Positions 35,401-45,228 of a stretch of 64,000 nucleotides of DNA are shown here, in pieces; position 1 is the first letter of the stretch, and each line of letters begins with the position of its first letter. Under the pieces are notes generated by a model. That model searched no databases and was not told the DNA's origin. It was given only the letters and a program-made list of their open reading frames with translations. The stretch is from Lutraria lutraria. Taxonomy: Eukaryota > Mollusca > Bivalvia > Venerida > Mactridae. Where the stretch lies: positions 14,308,790 through 14,372,789 of the forward strand of contig OZ026844.1 of NCBI GenBank assembly GCA_964023205.1, given 5' to 3'. Position numbers and translations under genes: made by a program.

Positions 35401-36047
35401 TATTCCAACACATAAATGTCTATTAGATATCAAATTTCCATATTTCTTCCTGTATATAAGCATGGCTACGTATTGTTCGTGTCTATTAAGTCTACAATTA
35501 AAAAACATGTTTTTATAAATTATGTCTGTGACTGTCAGGGGCGCTAAGCTTGCCCTATAATAATGTGTAGGCATCTTTCTAAGGGGGCATCTTTTCACGG
35601 TAGAGTGCCGGAGATGCATACTGCAGCATTTTACGGTGTGCTATAGCTTAAATATTTTAATGAAATTCTTGCCATTCTGCATATACAATGTTTAAGCTCT
35701 GGGTACTCTGATGGTCCATTCTTCCGGCCAATAACCATTCATCTTTATTGCACTTTTCGTATTGTTACTTTTTTTGAAAGAAAAAGTGTAGGCACGTGCC
35801 TACAGTGCTGATAGGAAGCTACGTCAGTGACCCTAGAAGATTTGGGTTACAAGTCCAGTGCACTGACCGCTTTACAGCAGAAGCAATCCAGAATTTTGTT
35901 TTTACCCCACTGAATATTTGTATTATTTATTTTATTTTGCTTTTATTGTAGAACTATCTGATGAAAACTGACCACCCACTGGTACCAATTTCATGTCTGT
36001 CTGAAAAGTCTCCATCAAAGGCATTCCAGCTAGCATTGGCTGCTTAG
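26479..36047 (+). CDS. Gelsolin/severin-like actin-binding protein, copy 2 (11 exons)
   Basis: Tandem duplicate of 13999-21742, also 367 residues. Exons: 26479-26482, 27841-27921, 28820-28893, 29592-29666, 30368-30567, 31279-31498, 32028-32114, 32972-33063, 33490-33568, 34188-34283, 35952-36047. All eleven exon lengths and phases equal those of copy 1, including the ATG-plus-G first exon (cATGG|gtaagt). Three gelsolin repeats are intact, with [41 protein letters not shown] and [16 protein letters not shown]. Exon 4 differs from copy 1 at 7 of 25 residues and exon 10 at 10 of 32, but exon 5 after its first nine codons differs at only one of 57. The exon 5 acceptor is an unusual aag (atttcatcaag) and keeps the length equal to copy 1. 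The acidic linker in exon 8 is kept in character (Glu/Gln/Asp/Ser-rich) but not in sequence. It probably shares the actin-severing/capping role; tissue specialisation is unknown. Confidence 0.9.
26625..26804 (+). mobile_element. MITE-like element of the 'acctctcc' family, best-preserved ends
   Basis: It is 180 bases long with terminal inverted repeats tacagtacaacctct and agaggttttactgta. It is non-coding and lies in intron 1 of gelsolin-like gene 2, about 140 bases after the ATG exon. Confidence 0.75.
27574..27724 (+). repeat. Repeat with 'aattccggttttcac' phrases
   Basis: The motifs 'gtccggg', 'gaattccggttttcac', 'ttgggaatttgtccgattttcagggaa' and 'ggttttcaggggatttactgta' match, in reverse, the block at 46386-46536 (tacagtaaaaacctgaaaaccgga). 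It is a small non-autonomous element in intron 1 of gelsolin-like gene 2. Confidence 0.55.
27945..28170 (+). repeat. SINE-like repeat with B box
   Basis: 'ccaggttcgagaccggg' matches an RNA polymerase III B box. The following body ('ccatatgtggaaaagttgcc', 'accagtactaatt', 'acagtccaggaaaactgatta') matches the repeat at 17140-17350. It lies in intron 2 of gelsolin-like gene 2. Confidence 0.6.
28462..28480 (+). repeat. Poly-G run
   Basis: About 19-20 consecutive G in intron 2 of gelsolin-like gene 2. Similar G runs lie near 39513-39531 and 59938-59949. The length may be misjudged by sequencing. Confidence 0.8.
28945..29180 (-). repeat. tRNA-headed SINE, reverse copy
   Basis: The reverse strand has an A-box-like 'atggttagtgcggtgg' and a B box 'ggttcgattcc' (29110-29180), followed by the shared SINE core (matching 'ggaactggccacttttccacat' and 'gaaaatcgatattgttgtcaa' on the plus strand). 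It lies in intron 3 of gelsolin-like gene 2. Confidence 0.65.
30100..30310 (+). repeat. tRNA-headed SINE-like repeat upstream of exon 5 of gelsolin-like gene 2
   Basis: 'gtctagtggtaatgcgctag' (A-box-like) and 'gtggcttcgattcttgg' (B-box-like) are spaced as in a tRNA-derived head. The element ends about 60 bases before exon 5, which carries the conversion-like tract. Confidence 0.5.
30592..30813 (-). mobile_element. MITE-like element of the 'acctctcc' family, reverse copy
   Basis: It begins tatagttcaacctctccag and ends tttggagagattgcgctgta. It lies immediately after exon 5 of gelsolin-like gene 2 and is somewhat longer than its relatives. Confidence 0.6.
32582..32866 (+). repeat. Bivalve interspersed repeat ('tttttatgccccc' family), copy 2
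   Basis: This is the same family and orientation as the copy at 1930-2260, with collinear phrases from 'tttttatgcccccatc' to 'gtgtcctctggacacatttctag'. It lies in intron 7 of the second gelsolin-like gene. It lacks the palindrome and so shows the uninterrupted junction. Confidence 0.8.
34081..34096 (+). repeat. (GCTGT)n microsatellite
   Basis: A run of gctgt units around 34070-34093, in intron 9 of gelsolin-like gene 2. Confidence 0.7.
34370..34514 (-). repeat. SINE, reverse copy, split by an inserted element (left part)
   Basis: The body core ('ggagctggcaacttctccaca', 'ggaaaattgacatttctgtcaa') runs into a reverse B box (gggatttgaaccct). The tRNA-like head then continues at 35830-35885, beyond the inserted element 34515-35829. 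Confidence 0.7.
34515..35829 (+). mobile_element. 1.3-kb inserted element with TIR-like ends, containing a second internal copy of its left end
   Basis: The left end caggggcgtagcttgccc and right end ggaagctacgtcagtg are imperfect inverted repeats. The bases accct stand on both sides (34510-34514 and 35830-35834) as a target duplication within a SINE. At 35536 the left end is repeated (caggggcgctaagcttgccc), with at least 60 further similar bases ('tataataatgtgtaggca'). The structure is therefore left end - left end - right end: either a nested insertion or a long element with a short derivative. No transposase-like frame is visible; the open frame on the minus strand at 35326-35619 has no recognisable domain. 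It lies in the last intron of gelsolin-like gene 2. Confidence 0.7.
35830..35885 (-). repeat. SINE tRNA-like head (right part of the split SINE)
   Basis: The reverse strand reads 'aagcggtcagtgcactggacttgtaacccaaatcttc', a typical A-box and anticodon-arm segment. It joins to the B box at 34500-34514 when the insertion is removed. Confidence 0.65.
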
Positions 36048-36452
36048 AAGGTGATGGCATAGAATTAGTCAGCTACATTATATGGCTACATTCAAGAACT
36101 TGTAACAAACTTAGTCTGTTGTTTATTGTTCTGCTTGTGTATATTGTTTTAACTCTGTCACTTACTTTCACTAATAATGATACTGACATTACAACAATCA
36201 ATGTGATGGATTTTATTCCAACAGACTTTTGAAGCAGTGACCACAGTGGTGTATGATTTTTTCAACTATTATTGCTGAAAACAAGAATTCAGTTCAGAAT
36301 GACAATAATTAAGCACTGTACTGATTTTGATGTCATAGGTGTATAATTATGTGTGTAAAATTTGATTATGAAGATTTGCAAATACTGTAATATTGTATGC
36401 ACAGGCGTCTATTTAATATCTTAAAATCAGCTTTGCATCCATTGTTAGATGA

Positions 36453-36458
36453 AATAAA
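36453..36458 (+). terminator. Polyadenylation signal of gelsolin-like gene 2
   Basis: AATAAA lies about 405 bases after the stop codon. A second AATAAA at 37017-37022 could end a longer transcript. Confidence 0.4.
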
Positions 36459-36482
36459 CAACTATATAAAAGATGTTGTCAT

Positions 36483-36680
36483 TTTTTCGAAGCTGAACAA
36501 TAGTTTAGCTTTCCATATCCATCACTTGCTTGGTGTGCATGAATTTTGATGCAGACCTAAGTACTGTGTTTTTCCACATCTGCCATGCTATTGTTCAACT
36601 AGTTCCCATTCTATGTTGCAGTGCACGTCCATTTAGGTTCAGTTTCCCTGAGTACGTTCAGTACTTTGATTTAAAATAGT
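36483..36680 (+). repeat. Interspersed repeat, 'ctgagcaatag' family
   Basis: It runs from 'gaagctgaacaatagtttag' to 'acgttcagtactttgattta'. It is related to 10143-10290 and lies in or just past the 3' UTR of gelsolin-like gene 2. Confidence 0.6.
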
Positions 36681-36689
36681 ATGCCTAGT

Positions 36690-39600
36690 CTTCATATTAA
36701 ACACTCAGTCAAGTAACAATTATATGACATGGTATATATACACTCAAAGCTGTGAACAAATGCCACCAAAGGGAGATAATTAATATGGCTTTTCTGATCA
36801 GAGGTTTGTCAGTGACAGCATGTGCTAAATACTGGCCAGTGTTCCCAGGTGACTTTAAATACAGATTTGAGTGTATAATTTATGTCATTATCTGTGCATC
36901 ACAAATGACAGATGTATGTTAGATAAAACAGTATCATTCAACAATAGGCTTTGAAGTGGTTGTATTGTATGTACTCACAGTACATGAACACAAAAGTATG
37001 TATAATTTGTGGCACAAATAAAGAAGAACACATATTTTATTCCCATGTACTGTTTAATTCAGTAGTCTACCTGTCATGCTAACAGATGTAAAACAAAATA
37101 TATATAATATATAAGTAATATATATGTGTGTGTTTGTGTGTAAAAACCACAACAGGACGGTACCAACTGATGATGATAAATCTAACGAAGTTACAATTCA
37201 TTAACATACAATCCCCTGTTATACATACTTCATGACCTATTCATGAACTATTAATGAACTATGCAAGAACAGTTCAAGAACAAAAATCGAGTTTTCATGA
37301 ATTCTACTTAAAGCTGTTTTCATATAACCATCATAAACCATTCAAAACAAAATAAAACCACAACTTAAGTGGCACCAGATAAGCATGGTTAACATTTTAA
37401 GTTCAAAACATGTATGAAATATTTCAAACACTTTTACTTCAATCCAAATTGCTATAGACCAATTTTAAAAAATCAAAACTGAACATATAGAATTGCAGCT
37501 TTTTCCATTGTCATTACCATTTTCTATAAGGCACATATACAGAACAATTTGGATTGTTTTCAATAAATTAAGATAAGATCATTTTGTAGATAAAAAAAAA
37601 ATATCAATAATCAAGGACTGTGTTAGATAACTTTGATAAAATTTGAGATATATCTGTCATGAAAAATATGACTCTTATTTGGAGGAATTCAATATGAAGC
37701 TTTAAAATCAGTCACCAAAGACCTTAGACAAAATGCTGTATGATTGTAACATGATTGTAATAGAAAATGTGATAAAATATAGCAATAAACTAATAAAATA
37801 AAGAAATTCAAATGATCCTAGAATCAAATATTGTTAAAAAGTAACCATACCAACTGATTGTTTTAAATAAATAACATTGCATAAACACTATATTGCTTCT
37901 AACACTAACATGTATACCTGTATGTAAATTTACTAACTAGTTGTACATTATCATATCAGTTTTTTACCTGGTAAACACATACATTATATTCAGTTTTGAA
38001 ATTTACAGTCTCATCGAGGTAAAACAACCTACAAGTCACAGCGTGCAGTGTTTGATTACTACAATGTATGCACAACTCAGACACCAATGTCAAGTATGGT
38101 GATATTAGGCCAACTGTCACTAAAACAATATAATCAATTAGTTGAGATAAAAAAAATATAGATTATTCAGTATACTTCAAACATTATATAATTATACCAC
38201 CTGATAGATAATGCTTAGAAAAACAACAACTTGCAGTGACCTAGTACATGGCCAATAGTGCGAAAAATAATATAACCTGTAAATAAAAAATGGAAATACC
38301 TGTAAATTCATGTCAAATATCAATAAACTTATGTAAATACATGTGAGTTCATGTAAACACATGAGAGCTCATGTAAATACTTTTGAATTAATGTAAACAC
38401 CTGTAAATTTGTGTACACATATATATTAATACCTGTAAATGCAGGCTAATACACATGAACTTGTGTAAATACCTGTAAATTCATGTAAATATATTTAGAC
38501 TCATGTCAAGTCATGTAAAAATCAGGTAAAGTAAGGCAAGTATCACACTAAGGTTGGTCTGCCATATTTAGTGTTTTATCACAGTTGCTAAGAGATATTT
38601 CAGAATACAAAATCTTGAAGAACTATTCTGATTCCTGGTTATTTGTAACTTCTAGATTCCCTTATTCATTTAATCAAATGAATGCAGAAATAACTATTTT
38701 CAGAAATATATCCATGACAATTATATGGTATTTTGCATCCAAAATAATCTTAGATTTTATTGTTCACTACATTTCATAAGGGAACGATGATTTTTCATGT
38801 TAATCCTTCAAGATTTTGTATTGCGAACATGTAGGCACATTGAAACAAAAATAAATTAAATCATAATAATTGAACAGTGACGTAAGGAATATATATGATA
38901 TAACAGAGTACATAAACTACAGCACTGTAAATTTAAACACTTAGATTCAAAAAAAATTATTTTGCTTTTCTTAAGTATACAAAATTTCACCATTTCAAAC
39001 TATCCTTCAGGACGTTATCATTTAAATATTTTTTCACCATTTTCAATAAGCAAATCGTTAATAAACCAACGAGGCAAGTTGAGTAGAAATCAAATGACAA
39101 TTAATGAACATACATCATGATACTACAGGAGAATTTTTGTGACTCTAATTATTTTGCATAAAATGGTAATATTTCTAAATGGCAGATCAAATGATATCAT
39201 GAGAATTGATAATTAAGTTCCATATATATAGAGTTAAAAAATGGTGATTTGAAAATAATGAAAAAAAGCTTAGAAACTTATTCCTGAAATGATAATTGTT
39301 TTACTTAATGTAGATTGATTCCAATGTTAATGTTCCAGCCATTAACGTGTAAAGTCTGAAAATATGATGTATTTAATCAGAGAGGTCATCCCTAAAAAAA
39401 TGTTGATTTGCAGCAAGCCTCTCCGCCCACCTAATTTAATAAAAAATCCACCCGAAAGTATTTTTCCTGCTATTTATGACATTTTCAAAAACTCTTATTT
39501 CAGTTTTTTTTGGGGGGGGAGGGGGGGGGGGTCAGAACTAGCATATAATGTTAAGATAAATAATGCCTTCCTACCTACCCACTGTTAAAGGTTTTGGTCT

Positions 39601-40753
39601 TGTAACACAAAAAACAGCATTTTTTAAAGAATTGCCGGAGTGAGCAGAAATAATGGATTTGTTATCAGAAAAAAAGAACTAATGCAATAAATTACCATAT
39701 ACAAAACATAAGAATATACAATATACGACAATTTAAGAAATTTGTCACCTGTGTTAATAACAGTGAACAACTATTCTTTGTTAAATAATTGAAAATTAAT
39801 GATAAATATATTTTTTATACAATTCTATAAATAAAGAAACAAAAATAAATATACACAATATTTTCCACAGATGTTTTGAATTGCTGAAAACACCCGTTGG
39901 TCAAAGTTACATACTATTTTTAAATAAATATAAACAATAAATAGAACTAGACAATGAAGTAAACAAAAATCACAACAGTGCCTGAGTGGAGAAAAAATGT
40001 TTGTAGACCAGTTTAAGACAAATTCATTTTATATACAAATGCTCACCAAATAATCACACAAGCCAGAAGGGAATAATTATTTTCTACACATGAGGAACAT
40101 TTTATACATTAAGTTGAAATTAATCTCATATAAAGCAAAGAAATCTGAATAACAAGTATTCCATTGACATTAAAAGTTACTATATTCCAATCTTTGTTAA
40201 AGTAAAATTTGGTCCAATTCTAATCAAACTCAACATATGTAAAACATCACTCTACAAAGTTAAATGTCAATCATGATTATCTAGTTCTCTTTGAAACATA
40301 TAAACTTTATGTCTGACTTTTAATCAATTTACAAACTATGTAGAAGCCCAAAAGTTTTATCAAAACTGACCTAATTGATTAAGAAAAAACCATCATACAT
40401 GTAAAAATAATTTTTAGAATAATAGTACTGAAGTTTATCAATATGAAAATAAAATAAATGACTAATGACGCTATATATCACAGATTAGGATGAGTAATTA
40501 CAAAATGTTCACATGATATAGATCTATACATGGTGTTTAATGCCACAACATCAACTACAAATAATTCAGTCCCTAAATGAGAGAAAAATAGACATGACTA
40601 TTATAACAGTACATTCAAATATTCGCAAGTGTTCATTTTTCAATTCATTCAACTCTTTAAAAAACATCATTTAACCTAAATATAATTATGAATGTCTTTT
40701 ATAATTTTCACACACAGAAGTATGCCAGCATTACAGTTCATGTCTCAAACAGA
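36690..40753. other. Convergent spacer between gelsolin-like gene 2 and the kinesin gene
   Basis: It holds the 3' UTRs of two genes pointing at each other. AT-rich sequence, a degenerate 'tgtaaata-cctgtaaattca' repeat (38276-38530) and a poly-G run (39513-39531) are seen. The end of the kinesin 3' UTR is unclear: an ATTAAA on the minus strand near 40530 and an AATAAA at 38756-38761 are candidates. No other coding sequence is evident. Confidence 0.5.
38276..38530 (+). repeat. Degenerate tandem repeat 'tgtaaatacctgtaaattca'
   Basis: 'atgtaaatac', 'cctgtaaatt', 'catgtaaacac' and related words recur roughly every 14-30 bases across 250 bases. It is an imperfect low-complexity array. Confidence 0.65.
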
Positions 40754-43700
40754 TTACTTCCCTTTGGTTATATTTTGTTTAGCTTGACCCAAGGTGACTT
40801 GTCTAGCATTGCTTCCGAATGTAAGTGTGCTGACACTCTCAGCGAAGTTGTATGCATCTGGACTGGCGTTCACAAACAAACAGGCCTAAAAAATGAAATA
40901 ACCAACATAATCAAATAATTTCATCGATCTACAATTAAATTCATGTTTGAGCAATATTATTCCAACAATTAATTTAGATCAGAAAATTCAAAATTTCACA
41001 GAATTACAGAAAGGTCATTAAACAAGAAACAACAAAATGAGTTTTTTGTTGTTTTATTTAAAAACGTGAGGAAGCAATTTCCCATATCTTTCTTAATCAA
41101 CTCAGGTCCCATGTTTTATATTTTACATTTAGCTTGCAACATGAAATTAATCCAAAATGTAAAACAAATACATAAAATACGTCAAATTGGAGACATTTCT
41201 ATTGATTTACCCTAACTCAGAGGTATCACAGTAATGAGATAACCACTATGTCACAAGATTATTGAAAAAAAAACCCAGTAAATTTCACTGAGCCACCACC
41301 TCTACATTAACACAACCTTAGTATAGTGACCACAAATTTTCTGACCTATTTTTCAACTATCTCCTCGAGGTCTTATTACTGAAATGACTTCAATATTTGG
41401 ATATAAATTATAATGTACAGGAAATATTGAAAAGAACTTGTCATGATTTTGAGATATGTTGCTAGAGAGGGTTTACTGTAAAAAAGGTAGTTTTAAAAAT
41501 TAGGCTTTTCTGTATATGGTTAGAATGTATAATACCCACCTTAGCATCACCTCCAAGAGATGGTTGTAATATCTGGGTAAGTTTAGAGTTCCTGTATGGT
41601 ACATGAAGCTGACTACTACGTAATGCTGTGAATACCTGAAATTAAAAATTAATATGGCGAATATCAATACATAATTACAGACTGCAGTTTCACAGAACAT
41701 GCCAAACTGTTTTTTTTATCTTTTATTTGAATCTAAATGCAAAAATAAATTCATCACAGTATAAGCTAATTGAAACTGACATGTTCATAAGAAGTCTTTC
41801 TTGGCAAAGAATGCAATGAGTAGTACACAATAAGCCAGCATTGAACCTTTTCAGTTGCAACTGAATTCTAAAATATTGAACACTGAGCTTATAAACCAAT
41901 AGCAACAGTGAGTCACAGATATTTAAAGCAATAGATCATACCTGGCCGAGAGCTGACAATGATTTGTTGATGGCAGCTGCTTCTACAAGACGCTGTCCTT
42001 CAGCCTCTGTTTTCGCTATTCTCTCCGACCCAGCTAAATCACACAGCACCAGAGATCCCCGGCTTATTGCACCAGTCACCTTGTCTCTACCTTCCACATT
42101 TAACATCAGTACAAGATGGGACCGAGAACTGAAATTGTTCAAAGAATTCAAATGAACTTGAGTCATTGCAGTATCAATAGAAAAATTGTTACAAGCTTGA
42201 AATATGATATAAACTTCTAAGCTGCAGAAAAGTTCACACCATATAACTGAGTGATTTGTTTGTTTCATTGGCTTTTACGTCCTTTTTCAACAGACAAGAG
42301 CTATAAAAGGTGGACAGTTCATCTAACCATCATTCCTGGGAAGAACCAGTACTAGATTCCTTTCTTCCATAAGCAACTGCCTACTTTCTCAAATAAAGAA
42401 ACATGGTCGGTAGTGGGGCTCAAACCTATGACCTTCATCAGTGACAGGTATCAGTGATTTGAAGTCAACAATCTTAACCACTCGACCATGGAGATGGGTC
42501 ATAAATGAGTGAATTCAACATTCAAAATACTGAAACTTGCTTAAATAATTTCCAAAGCAGAACTTGAGCAATGTTTGAATTTTTCTTAATCTAAGCAAAT
42601 TGCACCTCTAATTAAGTTGCTTTTCGAAGGCATGCAATCATATACATGCTTATTATCAAAACCAATATAATATTGTAAAACCAAATAATTCAAACCTGGT
42701 AGAATTCATTTTCGTGGATGCCACAGATCTATTCTTATCTCCCATACCCATCACCTTTTTGACATCATCAATATTTTTTATGGGATACTCAATCAAACCA
42801 GGAATTTGGACCTTATTACCAGCAGTTCTCAATTCTAATGTTTTAACATCATTTGTCAACAAGTCTTGGATGGTTTCATTGTAAATCTCCACCAACGATA
42901 CCTGGATAACAAAGTGTAGGATATGTCAGAACAATAGATAAACAAACAAATGAATGACCAAGCTATATAGTCAGACACTTAAAAACATCAGAAGATGCCT
43001 GAAAAGTGTTTATAGGTTTCCAACTGCTGTTGGTGCCGACCCTAAATTTGGAACAGTAAAATCCAAATCATGAAAATATGTGGTAATAAACTGTACCTCC
43101 AAGATATGCCTAGGAGAATTATATGTATCCCTTAACCTTACTATTTCTTGTTCTGGCCTGATCAAACATTTATTTGTAAAAAGCTCACTTCTCTACAAGA
43201 AGACAATGATAAAGACAAAGTATGAACAAACCTTCAGATTATATTCCATTGTTTCAGTTCTTTCTGCACAGACTTGAAACAATTCCTTCATAGCTCTGTA
43301 AAAAACAATCACTTCATTGATTATCTGAATATTTAACACAATGCTAATAATCTGTTTTTTGCCTGGTGCCTGGCTAAGATGGGCCAACGGTTACCATTAT
43401 TTAACAAGTTGGCAGCTCATCAACTGATCACATCAGTTCTAATCCAGCTTCCACTTGGGTTCGAACCTTTGATCTCCCACTCTGAAGGCGGACACTCTAA
43501 CCACTCTGCCATGGTTGCAGTTATAATATATACTCAAAGTAATCCATAATTTAAAGGGGCATACCCTACAACTGACAAACATTCTGTGAAAGTGTAAAAA
43601 TGTGTTAGATGTATATGTAAAACAATATATTATGGAAAATTGCAAGAAGAACTTGGGTCATAAAATGACTAGTTTAGGTACTAGCCGCAAAAATCATAGC

Positions 43701-45228
43701 TATGAATAATAAATCACTTCCACCCATAAATTGTACAACAAATTCCAAAGATTTTCCCATCTTTTATGGAAACTAATATTTTTTGTGATTTTATTTTTAA
43801 TTGGATGAATTTTTGGCTGAAACTTTCTTCGTCGGCTTTTTTCTTTACAAGCTTCTAATTTATCATCATTTTGCCTTGATTCTAGATGCACCAAGTTGTA
43901 GGGTATGCCCCTTTAAAGACACAGATCATACTTCTGTTGGTGAAAATGAAAAAAAAAACTTTATAAAACAGAAATGACTCATTCTTTACCTCACACAAAT
44001 CTTTTCAATAGAAGTGAAAAGTTCAATGCTAAAGAGGTGACAACTGGAAGGCTACAAAATATGTTAGGGTAAAAATGAACTAATAATATTCAGACAACGT
44101 TTGATAAGGAATGATCATTAATAAAACATATACCTTATATTGATACCAGGGTTAGACTCAGGTCCCATCATTGTGAATGTCTTACCACTGCCTGTCTGTC
44201 CGTACGCCAGTAAGCAGACATTGTAGCCATCAACACAGGAAGAAATAATTGGCTTGGTATCTTCAAACACCTAGAAATTACACACTTTCACATTAATATA
44301 CCCTGAGATGATTTTTCACAGGTACATATGATCTTTCTATGCAAAACAACCCTGGACTTACAGGTTCAATACTTGGCAAGACCTAAAAGATCAGATTTGT
44401 TCTACAATGAAAAGATACATAGATCATTATGTAATTTAAAACAGTTAAAATGGTAAAGCACCAACTTAACTATCTCATATCTTTTTAAATCAATGAAAAA
44501 AACACAGTTTTTGACTTTGAAAAACAATCTTCACTGAGCATAGATACATATGTATGAGCATAGACTAAAAAAATTGGTTAGGGATGTCAGAAAATATTTC
44601 TTTTCTACTTCCCTCTTTGAATCCTTTTGTTAGAATATGAGGGTACAATTCATCCCTACATATTTTGTTAGAATATGGGGAATACTTCTTTTCTACATAT
44701 TTTCATTCTTTCAATTTTGCAGTGAGAATCTTTAGGTTAGAGTCAGGTAAACTTAAAACACAACTGTGCATATTCATTGTTACCATACTGCATTATATTT
44801 GAATATTATTATTATGTTTTGTTATAAATATTTTGTTTATATTTGTATGCCTTGTAATACTGCTTTTGCAGTTATTATAATACATGTATTTAAACAGTAT
44901 TATTGTAAATAAGTTTTGTAACTTTTAAATGTTCTTTCTGTGAAAAAGAAAAAAATCTGTTTTCCTGATACATGATACTTAATATGTTACCTTCAGGAAA
45001 TAAAGATTTTCTTGTTATTATTATTAACACTGTACATGATAACATGGTACAAACCTGATCTTGTGAAGAGTTGGGTTCAAACACCTTGTCAAAGGAGAAG
45101 ATTTTCTTGCCTTGTTGAGGATGCTGTACCACAATATCTTGGTCACTTGGGAATCTCATGCAGCACTCAGCTCTGTCATCCTTACGTACGCGACAGAATA
45201 CTCGAATATTGCCACGCAATTCTTGAAG
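40754..45228 (-). CDS. Kinesin motor-domain exons (detail of the kinesin gene)
   Basis: Seven exons encode the whole motor. 45228-45055: neck and first strand, with [15 protein letters not shown]. 44270-44134: [19 protein letters not shown] then P-loop [13 protein letters not shown]. 43295-43232: a helix. 42901-42696: [15 protein letters not shown] and switch I start. 42128-41942: SRSHLVL and switch [28 protein letters not shown]. 41635-41540: [18 protein letters not shown]. 40885-40754: [25 protein letters not shown] and a short basic tail. All catalytic motifs are intact, so an active ATPase is expected. The usual RVRP after the neck is RVRK here. Stop is TAA at 40754-40756. Confidence 0.9.

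Noticed and set aside
35326..35619. 97-codon minus-strand open frame inside the 1.3-kb inserted element
   Set aside because: No transposase-like motif is visible, and the frame crosses the internal duplicate of the element end.
43448..43525. Sequence on the minus strand resembling a tRNA-Ser/Leu gene with A and B boxes
   Set aside because: It continues into a SINE body, lies in an intron, and related heads occur at 22915, 29110, 35830 and 42410. A complete acceptor stem could not be paired.
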